Assembly: GCA_002737595.1 (NCBI GenBank)
Contig: NSHZ01000001.1
Location: 1 to 64,000 of the forward strand
Length of the DNA stretch: 64,000 nucleotides
Direction of reading: 5' to 3'
Source: Actinomycetota bacterium
GTDB taxonomy: Bacteria; Actinomycetota; Actinomycetes; Nanopelagicales; Nanopelagicaceae
The number at the start of each line of letters is the position of its first letter. Position 1 is the first letter of the stretch. Below the pieces are notes generated by a model, which saw only the letters and a list, made by a program, of their open reading frames with translations, was not told the DNA's origin and did no database searches. Below are positions 8,643-19,918 of the stretch, one piece after another. The position numbers were made by a program, and so were the translations under genes.

Positions 8643-9857
8643 GTGAAAAACCCTTTTGATGGGCTGCCGAAAGAGGTCGCGGTTCTTACCGCGGTCGCCT
8701 TCTCTGTTGCCATCGGCTATGGCGTCATCATTCCGGCCATTCCGCTCTTTGCTAGGTCGTTTGGAGCGTCCAACTTTGCCGTCGGTGCAGTCATCAGTCT
8801 CTTCTCCTTCATGCGATTCTCCTCAGGACTTCTAGGAGGAAGACTCGTTGATCGTTTTGGTGAACGGTTGGTGCTTGCAACAGGAATGGGGATTGTCGCA
8901 CTCTCCACCTTCCTCGCGGGGCTTTCACAGAACTATGGCGAACTCCTGTTCTTCAGGGCCGTGGGAGGTATTGGATCTTCCATGTTCACAGTTTCTGCGG
9001 GCTCACTCTTGCTTCGCATTGTTCCGAACCACCAACGCGGACGTGCCCAATCCACATACCAAAGTGGATTCCTCATTGGCGGAATTTCTGGCCCTGCAAT
9101 TGGTGGGCTGCTCAGTGAAATTTCTTTGCGCGCTCCCTTCTTTATCTACTCTGCATGCCTCATAATCGCTGGCGTGATTGCGGCTATCTTTCTTTCGCAT
9201 TCGCGATTAGGTGAGAATGACATTGCTCAAGTGCACGAGAACGAAACACAAACAACACTGAAACAAGCCTTGAGATCTTGGCCATACCAAGCCGCGCTTT
9301 TTGCATCGTTTAGCACAGGCTGGGCAATCTTTGGCATACGTTCTTCAATGGTGCCGCTATATGTGAAGAATGGGCTCGATTCATCGACCACCATTACTGG
9401 ACTTGGCTTTACGTTCGCTTCAATTATTGGAGCAATCTTTCTACTTCCAGCGGGATCCATCGCAGATAAGCGTGGTCGAAGATTTTCCATGATTATTGGT
9501 ACTTCGCTTTCCATAATTGGCCTCAGCGTGCTGACATTCCTGCAGTACCCAATTTTCTTCATTATCGCTATGGGCTTAACTGGAGCAGGTGCCTCCTTTA
9601 CTGGCTCGCCATCGGCAGCGGTAGTAGGCGACATCATCAAGGGGCGTGGTGGACAGGTAATTGCGCTCTATCAAATGGTGGGGGATTTTGGATCAGTGGT
9701 AGGACCGCTGGTAGCTGGCTTCCTGGCTGACCATTATGGATTTAAAGCTGGCTTCTTGACGGCAATCATCATCGTTATTCCAGCATTGATACTCGCAATC
9801 CGGATGCCAGAAACCAAGGCAAAGATGCCGGATCCTGAGATTCCAGGCAGAATGTAG
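8643..9857 (+). CDS. MFS transporter (12-TMS, DHA1-like)
   Basis: 404 residues with about 12 membrane segments. A loop 2-3 motif [13 protein letters not shown] and a second-half copy [13 protein letters not shown] mark the major facilitator superfamily. [17 protein letters not shown] resembles antiporter motif C, suggesting export. The start is GTG 8643, five bases after the DHA2 transporter stop, so it is likely in the same operon under the MarR regulator; msrA follows closely. Substrate unknown. Confidence 0.82.
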   Translation: MKNPFDGLPKEVAVLTAVAFSVAIGYGVIIPAIPLFARSFGASNFAVGAVISLFSFMRFSSGLLGGRLVDRFGERLVLATGMGIVALSTFLAGLSQNYGELLFFRAVGGIGSSMFTVSAGSLLLRIVPNHQRGRAQSTYQSGFLIGGISGPAIGGLLSEISLRAPFFIYSACLIIAGVIAAIFLSHSRLGENDIAQVHENETQTTLKQALRSWPYQAALFASFSTGWAIFGIRSSMVPLYVKNGLDSSTTITGLGFTFASIIGAIFLLPAGSIADKRGRRFSMIIGTSLSIIGLSVLTFLQYPIFFIIAMGLTGAGASFTGSPSAAVVGDIIKGRGGQVIALYQMVGDFGSVVGPLVAGFLADHYGFKAGFLTAIIIVIPALILAIRMPETKAKMPDPEIPGRM

Positions 9858-9859
9858 CT

Positions 9860-10477
9860 ATGCGAAATTCTCTAGTCGAACCGCAAGATAGAAGTACTTA
9901 CCCGTTCCGATTGCAGACCACCCACAGCGTTCTTCACGTGCCACTAGAAAATTCAACAGGCGCAGTTATCTTTGTGGGGATGGGTTGCTTCTGGGGTGCC
10001 GAGCGAATCTTCTGGCAACATCCGGGAGTCATCGCCACCAGTGTTGGATATGCCGGCGGAACCTTTGGTCATCCATTTTATGAAGAGGTATGCACTGGGA
10101 GAACTGGCCATACTGAAGCCGTAAGAGTGAATTACGATCCGGCACTCTTAAGCGATGATGAAATCATCCGCTTCTTCTTTGAAAATCACGACCCCACCCA
10201 AGGTAATCGTCAAGGAAATGACATTGGGAGCCAATATCGCAGTGCGCTCTACTTCACTACAGAAGCGCAACACGATAGTGCCATGCGAATCAAGGCAGCC
10301 TACGAAAGTGAATTAAAATCTCGAGGGTTCGGAGAGATCACCACTGAAATTGCTCCCGCGCCGAAGTACTACTTTGCTGAGGAGTACCACCAGCAATACC
10401 TTCACAAGGTACCCAACGGTTATTGCGGTATCGGTGGTACTGGAGTGAGTTGTCCGTTACCGACGCAGAATAGATAG
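9860..10477 (+). CDS. msrA: Peptide methionine sulfoxide reductase MsrA
   Basis: 205 residues. The catalytic motif [13 protein letters not shown] near residue 40 carries the nucleophilic Cys; [15 protein letters not shown] and [20 protein letters not shown] are conserved MsrA blocks. A Cys late in the sequence ([14 protein letters not shown]) can serve in resolution. It reduces methionine-S-sulfoxide in oxidised proteins using thioredoxin or mycoredoxin. The gene begins two bases after the MFS gene, and its 3' end overlaps the convergent Bax1-I-like gene by 21 bases. Confidence 0.92.
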   Translation: MRNSLVEPQDRSTYPFRLQTTHSVLHVPLENSTGAVIFVGMGCFWGAERIFWQHPGVIATSVGYAGGTFGHPFYEEVCTGRTGHTEAVRVNYDPALLSDDEIIRFFFENHDPTQGNRQGNDIGSQYRSALYFTTEAQHDSAMRIKAAYESELKSRGFGEITTEIAPAPKYYFAEEYHQQYLHKVPNGYCGIGGTGVSCPLPTQNR

Positions 10478-11185
10478 CAAGCGCAGAATCTCTAAGTAGA
10501 TCCAGACCAAAGTAACGATCAACCCAAAGCCAGAACGCCAGGCCTCAATCGCTGGGGCTCCTTGGGCAATCCTTCTTTCGATCTGATCAAAATCCAGCAC
10601 TAAGAAGAGTGACGCGAGTGCCACACCTGCCACGCTCATTAATAAACCCAGCCCCGTTACGCCATAGAAACCCATACCATTTCCCACGTTAAAGAAGCTC
10701 GCTACCAAAGAAATAAGGGCAAGTACGAAGTAACCGGCGACCGCTCCGAGCAGTATGCGGGTGAACTTCGGAGTAGCACGCAATTTTCCACTTTTATAGA
10801 GGAAAAGGATTCCAACAAAGGCGGCGATTGTTCCGATAATTGCTTGGGTCACAATTCCTGAGTAGTAATCGTTATAAACACGACTAATGGTGCCAACCAC
10901 TAAACCTTGGCAAATCGAATAAAGAACCATGAGTGGTGGCCGCACGGTTTTACTTATTGAATTCACGATGGAGAGCACAAAGCCCACGATGAGTGCGCCA
11001 AAGAAGAGCACACCTGTAAGTGGCACGGCATATGAGGCGACAGCGGCGACCAGCAGGACAGCGAGCAAAATTCCGGTGCGAGTGACCACCTCATCAATAC
11101 TCATGCGCGACCCACTTGCTCCTTGGGCCGAACTATAGAATGTGGCATACCGGTTTTGATTGAGTACCGGGTTGCTGCTCTGCAT
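10457..11185 (-). CDS. Bax inhibitor-1 / YccA family membrane protein
   Basis: About 242 residues with seven predicted membrane segments and the family pattern near [20 protein letters not shown] and ..[21 protein letters not shown] 11185 ([16 protein letters not shown]) is preferred over the longer frame from 11233 because GGAG lies six bases upstream. TMBIM/YccA proteins are proposed to affect membrane-protease control or cation leak; the bacterial role is poorly known. Its 3' end overlaps msrA in opposite orientation. Confidence 0.82.
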   Translation of the reverse strand: MQSSNPVLNQNRYATFYSSAQGASGSRMSIDEVVTRTGILLAVLLVAAVASYAVPLTGVLFFGALIVGFVLSIVNSISKTVRPPLMVLYSICQGLVVGTISRVYNDYYSGIVTQAIIGTIAAFVGILFLYKSGKLRATPKFTRILLGAVAGYFVLALISLVASFFNVGNGMGFYGVTGLGLLMSVAGVALASLFLVLDFDQIERRIAQGAPAIEAWRSGFGLIVTLVWIYLEILRLLSILRR

Positions 11186-11237
11186 GATCGCTCCTCTAGC
11201 TTTGTGGAATTCCCTCACAACTTCTTGAAACAAATAG

Positions 11238-11311
11238 TACCCCCGGTGGGATTCGAACCCACTCTGTAACGATTTTAAGTCGTTTGCCTCTGCCGGTTGG
11301 GCTACGGGGGC
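11238..11311 (-). tRNA. tRNA-Leu (anticodon UAA), short variable arm
   Basis: A 74-nt cloverleaf. Acceptor GCCCCCG pairs with CGGGGGT (seven pairs, first one G:U), anticodon stem AACGA/TCGTT encloses loop CTTAAAA, T-stem GTGGG/CCCAC encloses TTCGAAT, and the discriminator is A. The anticodon UAA reads the Leu codon UUA. CCA is not encoded. The variable region is only ACAGA, whereas bacterial leucine tRNAs normally carry a long class II arm, so the amino acid call rests on the anticodon and A73 alone. Confidence 0.85.
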
Positions 11312-11332
11312 GCACTGCTTTGCACCGCTAAC

Positions 11333-12076
11333 CTACCTCGAAGAGAGGCCCTTCTCCGATTTGGCGAGTGTGCGTGCCAGCCCTAGAACCTCATCAAGCA
11401 TCCCCTCGGTGAGGGTCCCCGTGAAGGTGTTCTGCTGGCTGGGGTGATAACTCGCAAGCAGGGTGCCCTGGGGGTGATCAAAGCGACCACCGTGGCGAAA
11501 TGGAGGCCGTCGCTCTAGGCCCCAGGGCTCAGCAAGGATTGACCAGAGCGCGCTCCACGCAAAGGAGCCGAAGGCCACATATACCCGCGCGCTATCGGCC
11601 ACCAAGGCGAGTTCACGGGCCGCCCACGGTTCACAACTCCGTTGCTCTACTGGGGTCGGCTTATTTCCAGGAGGTGCACATCGCACCGCGGTGAGGATTC
11701 GAGTCTCAATTAATTCGAGCCCATCTCCTCGGTGGTTACTTGTCGGCTGATTTACTAATCCCACTCGATGCATTGAAGCAAAGAGAAAATCTCCCGACCG
11801 ATCCCCAGTAAATACTCTTCCGGTGCGATTCGCGCCATGGGCTCCCGGCGCTAAACCCAGCAAGACGATGCGCGGCGAAGTAGCCCCAAACCCGGGTACC
11901 GGTTTTCCCCAATACTCTTCTTCGATATAGGCGCGCTTTTTCTCAACTGCCACTTGGGCACACCACTTTGTCAGCCGTGCGCATGCCTGGCAATTGGCGA
12001 TTTCAATATCTAGTGCTTCAAGAGAGTGAGTCGCGCTAGAAATTTTCTTGACTTGCGCGGCGGTGCGAGCACTCAT
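11333..12076 (-). CDS. udgB: Type 5 uracil-DNA glycosylase (UdgB)
   Basis: 247 residues. Four Cys including the CQACARL motif suit the [4Fe-4S] cluster of family 4/5 UDGs. Motif 1 is LLGLAPGAHGANRTGRVFTG (GLAPGAHGAN lacks the catalytic Asp of other families, as in UDGb), and the C-terminal SYHPSQQNTFTG is the second active-site block. It removes uracil and other deaminated bases from DNA, which matters in a genome of moderate to high GC. The gene ends just before tRNA-Leu and starts ten bases from the Ppx stop. Confidence 0.87.
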   Translation of the reverse strand: MSARTAAQVKKISSATHSLEALDIEIANCQACARLTKWCAQVAVEKKRAYIEEEYWGKPVPGFGATSPRIVLLGLAPGAHGANRTGRVFTGDRSGDFLFASMHRVGLVNQPTSNHRGDGLELIETRILTAVRCAPPGNKPTPVEQRSCEPWAARELALVADSARVYVAFGSFAWSALWSILAEPWGLERRPPFRHGGRFDHPQGTLLASYHPSQQNTFTGTLTEGMLDEVLGLARTLAKSEKGLSSR

Positions 12077-12086
12077 GATTCACTCT

Positions 12087-12995
12087 TCACTTGGAAACTT
12101 GCGACCAGGCAATGCCATCGAGAATATCGTGCTCGCTTGCCACGAACTCTTTGGCTCCAGTTGCCAACATCACTCGATCAAGTACTAATGAGCCGCTCGA
12201 AATTACGTCAACACGCCCCTCATGCATATATGGCAGTCCTGCCCGCTCAACCTTGGACATCTTTAAGAACATTTGAGAAATTTGGGCGACCGACTCTGCC
12301 GACACGCGCGAGAGATGGATGGCGTCTCGGTCATACATAGTCAGATCTAATGCAGCCGCCGCCACAGTGGTGGCCGTTCCGGCGACTGCAATGAGTGTTG
12401 CTTCGCTGGTGAGAGGAACTTCGGCAGCGGCTTCGGCGATTGCAGCATCTATATCTGCGATCGCTAACGCAATTGACTCGGGACTTGGGTATTCGGAGAG
12501 CTGATGGCGCTCAGCCATACGCACACATCCAATATTTATACTCCTGGCGAATTCAACCTCGTTGTTTCCATAAACAAATTCTGTTGAACCACCACCTATA
12601 TCCACTACTAGAAAAGGACCTGAGGAGAACTCACGAGTGGCTCCCGCAAATGAGAGCGCCGCTTCTTCTGTTCCTGGAATAATTTCAGGCTCAATTCCTA
12701 ACCGCTCCCGCACACCCTCTACGAAAAGCGCACGATTCTGCGCATCCCTGGAGGCGCTGGTGGCGCAAAACCTTAAACTCTCCACACCTTTGCGCCGCAG
12801 AATAGTGACGTATTCATCGATTCCGGCAAAGGTGCGCTCGAGCGCAGCCTCGGAAAAATTCTTGGTCCGATCTATTCCTTCACCAAGGCGGACCACACGC
12901 ATTTCTCGTTGAACTTCCCGAAAAGAGTTGCCTTCGATATCGGCAACGAGCAACCGAAGAGAGTTAGTTCCACAATCTATGGCTCCTACTCGCAT
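12087..12995 (-). CDS. Exopolyphosphatase / guanosine pentaphosphatase (Ppx/GppA)
   Basis: About 302 residues. The ASKHA phosphate-binding motifs are GAIDCGTNSLRLLVADI at the N-terminus and VVDIGGGSTEFVYG centrally. It hydrolyses terminal phosphate from polyphosphate or pppGpp. The ~300-residue length fits the short actinobacterial form. ATG 12995 is preferred over 13013, which would deepen the overlap with the DUF501 gene. It belongs to the conserved eno-divIC-DUF501-ppx run. Confidence 0.88.
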   Translation of the reverse strand: MRVGAIDCGTNSLRLLVADIEGNSFREVQREMRVVRLGEGIDRTKNFSEAALERTFAGIDEYVTILRRKGVESLRFCATSASRDAQNRALFVEGVRERLGIEPEIIPGTEEAALSFAGATREFSSGPFLVVDIGGGSTEFVYGNNEVEFARSINIGCVRMAERHQLSEYPSPESIALAIADIDAAIAEAAAEVPLTSEATLIAVAGTATTVAAAALDLTMYDRDAIHLSRVSAESVAQISQMFLKMSKVERAGLPYMHEGRVDVISSGSLVLDRVMLATGAKEFVASEHDILDGIAWSQVSK

Positions 12996-13474
12996 CTTCC
13001 CGCCATCCACCATTGGCCAATAGCTTCAACCGCTTCGTCGCCAAGCGGGTTAACGCCAGGTCCGGCCGCCAATGAGTGCGCAGCAAGTGAGTGTAGGCAT
13101 TTCACTCGATCTGGCATTCCACCGGCGGTGATGCCTTCGACTTCGGGTACATCGATACCAAGTGCAGCACGCGCTGCCAAATAGTCGTCGTGTGCTGCCG
13201 CGTAACTTCCCACCAAATCAGCGTCCACTTGTAAACGCGCATTCATTTCATCCATCACACCCTCAGATTCAAGAGTAGAGATCGCCGCAGTGAGCCGTGG
13301 ACAAGTTGCGTAGAAGAAAGTGGGAAATGGAGTGCCATCGGAGAGTCGAGGTGGTGTTTCTACGACGGCTGGGGAACCGCAGGGACATCGAAAAGCTACC
13401 CGGTGCACATCTCTTGGAGTGCGATCTAGTTGTCGCCCAACAATTTCTAGATCGCTCTCGTCAAAATTCGTCAA
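12986..13474 (-). CDS. DUF501 family protein
   Basis: About 162 residues from a TTG start (TNFDESDLEIVGRQLDRTPR). Conserved features include VAFRCPCGSPAVVETPPRLSDGTPFPTFFYATCPRL, with CPCG and CPR cysteines, and DYLAARAALG further on. The frame continues to an upstream codon at 13519, but that overlaps the FtsB-like gene by 49 bases. TTG 13474 overlaps the upstream stop as TTGA and gives the usual N-terminus. The family is confined largely to Actinobacteria and always lies near eno and divIC; function is unknown. Confidence 0.82.
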   Translation of the reverse strand: MTNFDESDLEIVGRQLDRTPRDVHRVAFRCPCGSPAVVETPPRLSDGTPFPTFFYATCPRLTAAISTLESEGVMDEMNARLQVDADLVGSYAAAHDDYLAARAALGIDVPEVEGITAGGMPDRVKCLHSLAAHSLAAGPGVNPLGDEAVEAIGQWWMAGRCE

Positions 13475-13848
13475 CGCCAGGCCGCCAGCTGAATGGTTGA
13501 AATGACGCGCTGATACCAAGCGACATTGAGGGGGACATCACCTGAGTATTTGATATCAGTCTGGCTCTTATCCGAAGGGTCGATAACGATATATTGAGTT
13601 TCGCCGGGCATCACGAAGTGCAATCGAGCTCTGGCTTGCGCCTTTACGTACGCAGCATCATTCCAACGTGCTAATTCAGCCTTGGCTTTGGTCACTCGCT
13701 CCTCGCTGGCACTCACTTGCTGGCGCAGTGCATTTATTTGTGCACGTTGTGCAAAATACCTCTGAGTAGGCTGGGCCAAAAAGAGCACAAGAATGAGGGC
13801 AATGAGTGCCAGTCCTACCGCTCTTGTGTTTATTCGACCGCGCGCCAT
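13471..13848 (-). CDS. Septum formation initiator, FtsB/DivIC family
   Basis: 125 residues: a short basic cytoplasmic tail (ARGRINTRA), one transmembrane helix (VGLALIALILVLFLAQP), a coiled coil of about 45 residues (ALRQQVSASEERVTKAKAEL) and a C-terminal segment with ARARLHFVMPGETQY. This is the bitopic architecture of FtsB/DivIC, which bridges FtsQ and FtsL at the divisome. Downstream of enolase as in most Actinobacteria. Confidence 0.86.
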   Translation of the reverse strand: MARGRINTRAVGLALIALILVLFLAQPTQRYFAQRAQINALRQQVSASEERVTKAKAELARWNDAAYVKAQARARLHFVMPGETQYIVIDPSDKSQTDIKYSGDVPLNVAWYQRVISTIQLAAWR

Positions 13849-13880
13849 TGAGTCAGGATATCTCGGAAGTCGATACGTTG

Positions 13881-15173
<1,293 letters not shown>

Positions 15174-15191
15174 TTAGAGGTGATTACTAGA

Positions 15192-15815
15192 TTATTCTAC
15201 TTCACGTGAATCTAATTCACGCGCGTACTCTCGTGCGCGCTTGCGAAGCGCAGCTTCGGGATCAATTCCAAGTTGAGCGGCACTCTTAGCCAATTCAAAG
15301 AGGGCCACACCAAACTCTGATTCGCTCATGGGCGTAGGTGTATCGTCGCCCTCCATCCCGAATCTGGTTGCTCTGTGCACTAACTTCGCTGCAAGAGAGA
15401 GCGCTGGTTGTGCAAAAGGGACCCCTTCGGTCGGTGAGGTTCGACCCTTCTCTGTGGCTTTGATTTGTTCCCAATTTTTGGCAACGTCCGATGCCTTTTC
15501 AGCAATGACATCACCAAAAACATGTGGGTGGCGGCTCTCTAATTTTTCACGTAGCCGTTTTGCAACATCTTGGATATTGAATCCGCTCTTCGATTCACTC
15601 GCAATTTGGGAATGGAATAAAACTTGCAAAAGTACGTCACCGAGTTCTTCTTCCACGGAATCAAAATCGGACGTTTCGATGGCCTCTAATAACTCATAAG
15701 TTTCTTCGATAAGATAAGTGACGAGTGAGCTATGCGTCTGCTCTGCATCCCAAGGGCATTCTTTACGAAGCCGAGCCATTACGGCGATCATTTGATCGAT
15801 CTGGGAGGCCTCCAC
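15192..15815 (-). CDS. mazG: Nucleoside triphosphate pyrophosphohydrolase MazG
   Basis: 207 residues with the all-alpha NTP-PPase motif: ECPWDAEQTHSSL, then LIEETYELLEAIE and EEELGDVLLQVLFHSQIA (the EExxE..ExxD metal ligands). A single MazG domain plus a partial C-terminal half, shorter than the duplicated E. coli protein. It hydrolyses (d)NTPs or ppGpp-related pools for housecleaning. GTG start 15815 lies 11 bases after the SurA-like gene stop. Confidence 0.88.
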   Translation of the reverse strand: MEASQIDQMIAVMARLRKECPWDAEQTHSSLVTYLIEETYELLEAIETSDFDSVEEELGDVLLQVLFHSQIASESKSGFNIQDVAKRLREKLESRHPHVFGDVIAEKASDVAKNWEQIKATEKGRTSPTEGVPFAQPALSLAAKLVHRATRFGMEGDDTPTPMSESEFGVALFELAKSAAQLGIDPEAALRKRAREYARELDSREVE

Positions 15816-15826
15816 AGAGTCACATC

Positions 15827-16432
15827 CTATTCCAGCGGAAATACGGATCCGCCGGTGGTATCGAGTTGCACGACATCAACCTTGTCAGGATCCCATGTTC
15901 CGTAACGTGGGTTCACCTTCACCGTAAGACTTTTTGCCACCGTTCGGATGGCGTTCTGAATTGCGGCACCGCGGGCAGCATCACCTTCCGCACCGGCTGG
16001 TGCATCTGGAACTAACAGCGCTCCCACCTTGTCTTCAATGATGACATCAATGAGATAACGCGAAAAATCCTCAGGTGCGATGCCGGCATCAGAGATCGCT
16101 TTGTCTACAGCTTCTTGTCCACCGAGTTGGTCGCGAATCGCTTTCTTACGAGCATCAACTTCGGCAGGAGTCGCCACAATCTTAAGTTGGGCTGCGACCT
16201 CGTCAATCAATGCCGAGAGCATGTGAAAGCGAAGCTGTCCCCTGCTCAAATCCGAAATGTTTGGATCAGCCTCTGACTTCAATTCGTTACGTAGCGCGAT
16301 GACGCTATTCACGCTTGATTGAACTTGTGAAATCTTGATCGTCTTCTCACCCACCTGGGCGGCCACACCGACATCAGAAGCACAGCCAGCAACTCCAACA
16401 AGTAAAACGAGGGCGAATGCTAGGCGGCGCAT
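15827..16432 (-). CDS. SurA-N-like lipoprotein
   Basis: 201 residues. A signal peptide with lipobox (LVLLVGVAGC) predicts lipidation at Cys17. The following segment VAAQVGEKTIKISQVQSSVNSVIALRNEL and the helical region through EDFSRYLIDVIIEDKVGALL resemble the SurA N-terminal chaperone domain. The PPIase domain is absent. Likely an extracytoplasmic chaperone or trigger-like lipoprotein. It sits between mfd and mazG in the mycobacterial order. Good RBS (GAGAGAGG) about five bases before ATG. Confidence 0.75.
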   Translation of the reverse strand: MRRLAFALVLLVGVAGCASDVGVAAQVGEKTIKISQVQSSVNSVIALRNELKSEADPNISDLSRGQLRFHMLSALIDEVAAQLKIVATPAEVDARKKAIRDQLGGQEAVDKAISDAGIAPEDFSRYLIDVIIEDKVGALLVPDAPAGAEGDAARGAAIQNAIRTVAKSLTVKVNPRYGTWDPDKVDVVQLDTTGGSVFPLE

Positions 16433-16444
16433 GAAAAACCTCTC

Positions 16445-19400
16445 TCAGGAGATTGCTGGTATGGCTGTGATGGGCAGAACTTTGGCAGGGAGCGCATCGA
16501 GCAGGCGGTGGGCCCACTCCAAGATTTCCTCGTCACGGAGATTATTACCTAGTCCGGGGGTGCCGGTCGAAATCGGCACGATAAGGGTTTGGGTGGTCAC
16601 TCGGTAGGTAGCCCCCTGAAAGAGCCTGGCCACGCGTAATTGGGCCGAATCGGGAAGCTCCAAAGTGGCCAATCGCACGCTCTTGCCGGCCAGTGCAATC
16701 TCACGCAGGCCATACCCCTTGGCCCGATGACGCAAGGCAGCAACAGCAAAGAGGCGCTCCACCATTTCTGGAATCTCTCCGTACCGATCACGCAATTCAC
16801 TTCTGAGTTCCTGCGCACTTGACTCGCTGGCATCTGCCAGCCGACGATAGATATCAAGGCGCAACTTTTGACTATCGATATAGCCATGTGGGATGTGCGC
16901 ATTCACCGGCAAATCAATCTTGCAATCTTGTACGTCCACTGTCGTACCTCTGTACTCAGAGACAGCTTCCCCGACCATGCGCATATAGAGATCAAAACCG
17001 ACATCAGCAATGTGGCCGGATTGCTCCCCTCCCAGAAGATTCCCGGCACCGCGAATTTCTAAATCCTTCATCGCCACATACATACCGGATCCCAAATCCG
17101 TATGAGCAGCGATGGTTCGTAAGCGGTCATGTGCGCTTTCTGAGAGTGGCTTATCGGCCGGATAAAGGAAGTACGCATAAGCACGTTCGCGGGCGCGGCC
17201 CACGCGCCCGCGAAGTTGATGGAGTTGCGAAAGACCCATGAGATCAGCGCGCTCCACGATCAATGTATTGGCGTTTGCAATGTCTATACCGCTCTCGATG
17301 ATGGAGGTCGAAACGAGCACATCGAAGTCTCGCTCCCAAAAACCAACAATGACATCTTCGAGTAAGTCCTCGTTCATCTGACCGTGAGCGACTCGGATAC
17401 GTGCCTCCGGAATAAGTTCTTGGAGATGCTGTGCCACACGATCGATTGATTCGACCCTATTGTGCACATAAAAGACTTGGCCATCTCTCAACAGTTCGCG
17501 CCGAATTGCCGCAGTAAGTTGTTTGGGATCGTAAGGACCAACAAAAGTAAGAATGGGAAGTCGCTCTTCAGGTGGCGTCGTAATCGTCGACATCTCACGA
17601 ATTCCGGCAATCGACATTTCAAGAGTTCTAGGAATTGGAGTAGCTGACATCGTGAGTACGTCTACATAAATCCGTAATTTTTTGAGCGACTCCTTGTGTT
17701 CGACACCAAAGCGCTGCTCCTCATCAACAATAACGAGACCCAAGTCCTTAAATTGCACATCCGCAGAGAGCAACCGATGGGTGCCAATGACGATATCGAC
17801 GCTGCCAGTCGCCAATCCAGCAATCGTGGCTTTTACTTCACTCGGAGTTTCAAATCGGGAGAGCCCGGCAAGGTTGACCGGAAAACCGGAGTACCGTTCA
17901 CGGAAAGTATTCACATGTTGAGCCACCAAGAGAGTGGTGGGAACCAAGATAGCTACTTGTTTCCCATCTTGGACTGCCTTAAAAGCCGCACGCACCGCGA
18001 TCTCAGTCTTTCCGTACCCCACATCGCCACAGACCACTCGGTCCATCGGAATGGGGCGCTCCATATCGGCTTTCACATCATTGATTGTTGCCAACTGATC
18101 CGGCGTCTCTTGATACGGAAAAGCATCCTCTAATTCTCGTTGCCAGGGAGTATCGGGGGAGAAAGCAAATCCAGGAGCGCTGGTACGTGCCGCGTAGAGC
18201 CTGATGAGTTCTCCGGCGATTTCTTTCACTGCTTTTCGAGCGCGTCCCTTAGCTTTCTGCCAATCAGAACCGCCCAAGCGATGAACTGAAGGGGCCTCTC
18301 CGCCTACATAACGACTGATCTGATCGAGGGACTCAGTGGGGACGAAGAGTCGATCCGCTGGCTGCCCTCGCTTACTTGCGGCGTATTCAACAACTAGGTA
18401 CTCGCGTGTGCCTCCCGCGACTGGTCGTTGCACCATCTCTACAAATTGCCCCACTCCGTGCTGTTCATGAACTACGTAATCACCGGGCTTTAAGTCAAGC
18501 GGATCGATGACATCTCGTCGTTTAGAGGGGAGCTTGCGCATATCACGCGTACTGCTCTTCTGCGACGAAATCTCAGCCTCCGTCAAAAAGAGCAGATCCC
18601 CCAAGGAGAAACCGTGATTGATGGGTGAATGAATGAGTTGAACAACATTGGGATCAGCTGAAAGCTCGTCACCAACGACTCGACTAGGGAGGTCATGCTC
18701 TCTGAGCAATTCCTCGAAACGATGAACTGTGCCAAAGCCTGCGCTTGAAATGAATACCGACTTCTTCGCCGCGAGCGCCTCTCCCACTCGGAGAATCAGC
18801 GCGTCCGTATCTCCCCTGAAAAAAGGTAATTCTTCGCTTGGGATAGCCAGCCCTTCAAATTCACTCGCAAAGGGAGAGAGTTCCCACCAGTTAAGCCCTA
18901 GAACTCCAGCATGAGCGCTCACCATCTCTAGTTCGCGATATGCGGTAGCTCCGAAATCGATGGGGCGAATATTTCCTGCGGCCGCATTGAGCCAAGCTGC
19001 CTCTAGGAATTCTTTGCTAGTGGCAAAGAGATCAGCTGCACGCGTGCGAATTCGCTCGGGTTCCACGAGTAAGACAGTCGCGTCGGGTGGAATGAGATCA
19101 AGGAGTAGCACAAAGTTATCAACTAACGCAGGAGCGAAAGCTTCCATTCCTTCTATAGCAATTCCCAGACTCAACTTCTCTAATATTTCAGAGAACTCGG
19201 GGTGGTCTTTGAGTAAATCTGATGCACGTTTTCGCACACTTTCCGTGAGAGCTAATTCGCGACACGGTGGCGCAACGTGCACTTCTCGAGTGGAATCGAT
19301 TGAACGCTGGTCGGCGACGCTGAAATATCGAACTTCTTCAATATTGTCCCCCCAGAATTCAATACGCATAGGGTGTTCATAGAGCGGGGAAAAGAGATCA

Positions 19401-19903
19401 ACAATTCCACCACGGACCGCAAATTCTCCTCGCTTTTCAACGAGATCTACCCGTGAATACCCGCCGTCGATGAGCCGTTCCACCATTGCCGACATATCCA
19501 TAGCGCGCCCTACCGTGAACTCGATAGGTGCAACTTCTCCCAACCCCGCCACGATGGGTGCCAAGAAAGCGCGAATTGTGGTGACGATGATGCGCGCTTC
19601 AGGAGCCCCCTGTTTGAGCGCGCGCAAAGTAGTAAGGCGCCGGCCTACGGTATCTGCACGTGGAGAGAGTCTTTCGTGCGGCAATGTTTCCCAGGCAGGA
19701 AAGACCGATACTTCTCCAGGCCTCAAAAAATTTAGGGAGCTAAAAGTTTCATCGGCCTCACGTCCTGTGGCACATACAACGAGCACGCTCTCAGGGCGCG
19801 CGGCGGCAATAAATGGAGCCAGCGCGGGGTCAACCGAAATAGTTGCTTGACGAGTCCCTGGAAGTTCACCTAGCCGAGGAGCTACCAATTCACGGAGCTG
19901 CAC
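16445..19903 (-). CDS. mfd: Transcription-repair coupling factor Mfd
   Basis: 1152 residues, full length. UvrB-homology domains at the N-terminus are followed by the RNA polymerase-interacting domain (LKPGDYVVHEQHGVGQFVEM), the RecG-like translocase with Walker A CGDVGYGKTEIAVRAAFKA and Walker B VIVDEEQRFGVEHK, the TRG region and a C-terminal regulatory domain. It removes stalled RNA polymerase and recruits UvrA to DNA damage. GTG start; ends 12 bases before the SurA-like gene. Confidence 0.96.
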   Translation of the reverse strand: MQLRELVAPRLGELPGTRQATISVDPALAPFIAAARPESVLVVCATGREADETFSSLNFLRPGEVSVFPAWETLPHERLSPRADTVGRRLTTLRALKQGAPEARIIVTTIRAFLAPIVAGLGEVAPIEFTVGRAMDMSAMVERLIDGGYSRVDLVEKRGEFAVRGGIVDLFSPLYEHPMRIEFWGDNIEEVRYFSVADQRSIDSTREVHVAPPCRELALTESVRKRASDLLKDHPEFSEILEKLSLGIAIEGMEAFAPALVDNFVLLLDLIPPDATVLLVEPERIRTRAADLFATSKEFLEAAWLNAAAGNIRPIDFGATAYRELEMVSAHAGVLGLNWWELSPFASEFEGLAIPSEELPFFRGDTDALILRVGEALAAKKSVFISSAGFGTVHRFEELLREHDLPSRVVGDELSADPNVVQLIHSPINHGFSLGDLLFLTEAEISSQKSSTRDMRKLPSKRRDVIDPLDLKPGDYVVHEQHGVGQFVEMVQRPVAGGTREYLVVEYAASKRGQPADRLFVPTESLDQISRYVGGEAPSVHRLGGSDWQKAKGRARKAVKEIAGELIRLYAARTSAPGFAFSPDTPWQRELEDAFPYQETPDQLATINDVKADMERPIPMDRVVCGDVGYGKTEIAVRAAFKAVQDGKQVAILVPTTLLVAQHVNTFRERYSGFPVNLAGLSRFETPSEVKATIAGLATGSVDIVIGTHRLLSADVQFKDLGLVIVDEEQRFGVEHKESLKKLRIYVDVLTMSATPIPRTLEMSIAGIREMSTITTPPEERLPILTFVGPYDPKQLTAAIRRELLRDGQVFYVHNRVESIDRVAQHLQELIPEARIRVAHGQMNEDLLEDVIVGFWERDFDVLVSTSIIESGIDIANANTLIVERADLMGLSQLHQLRGRVGRARERAYAYFLYPADKPLSESAHDRLRTIAAHTDLGSGMYVAMKDLEIRGAGNLLGGEQSGHIADVGFDLYMRMVGEAVSEYRGTTVDVQDCKIDLPVNAHIPHGYIDSQKLRLDIYRRLADASESSAQELRSELRDRYGEIPEMVERLFAVAALRHRAKGYGLREIALAGKSVRLATLELPDSAQLRVARLFQGATYRVTTQTLIVPISTGTPGLGNNLRDEEILEWAHRLLDALPAKVLPITAIPAIS

Positions 19904-19918
19904 GTTGACCCCCTCTCA

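Noticed and set aside
6563..9857. MarR plus two MFS genes as an antibiotic-resistance mobile element
   Set aside because: No transposase, integrase or flanking repeats; it is an ordinary regulator-efflux arrangement.
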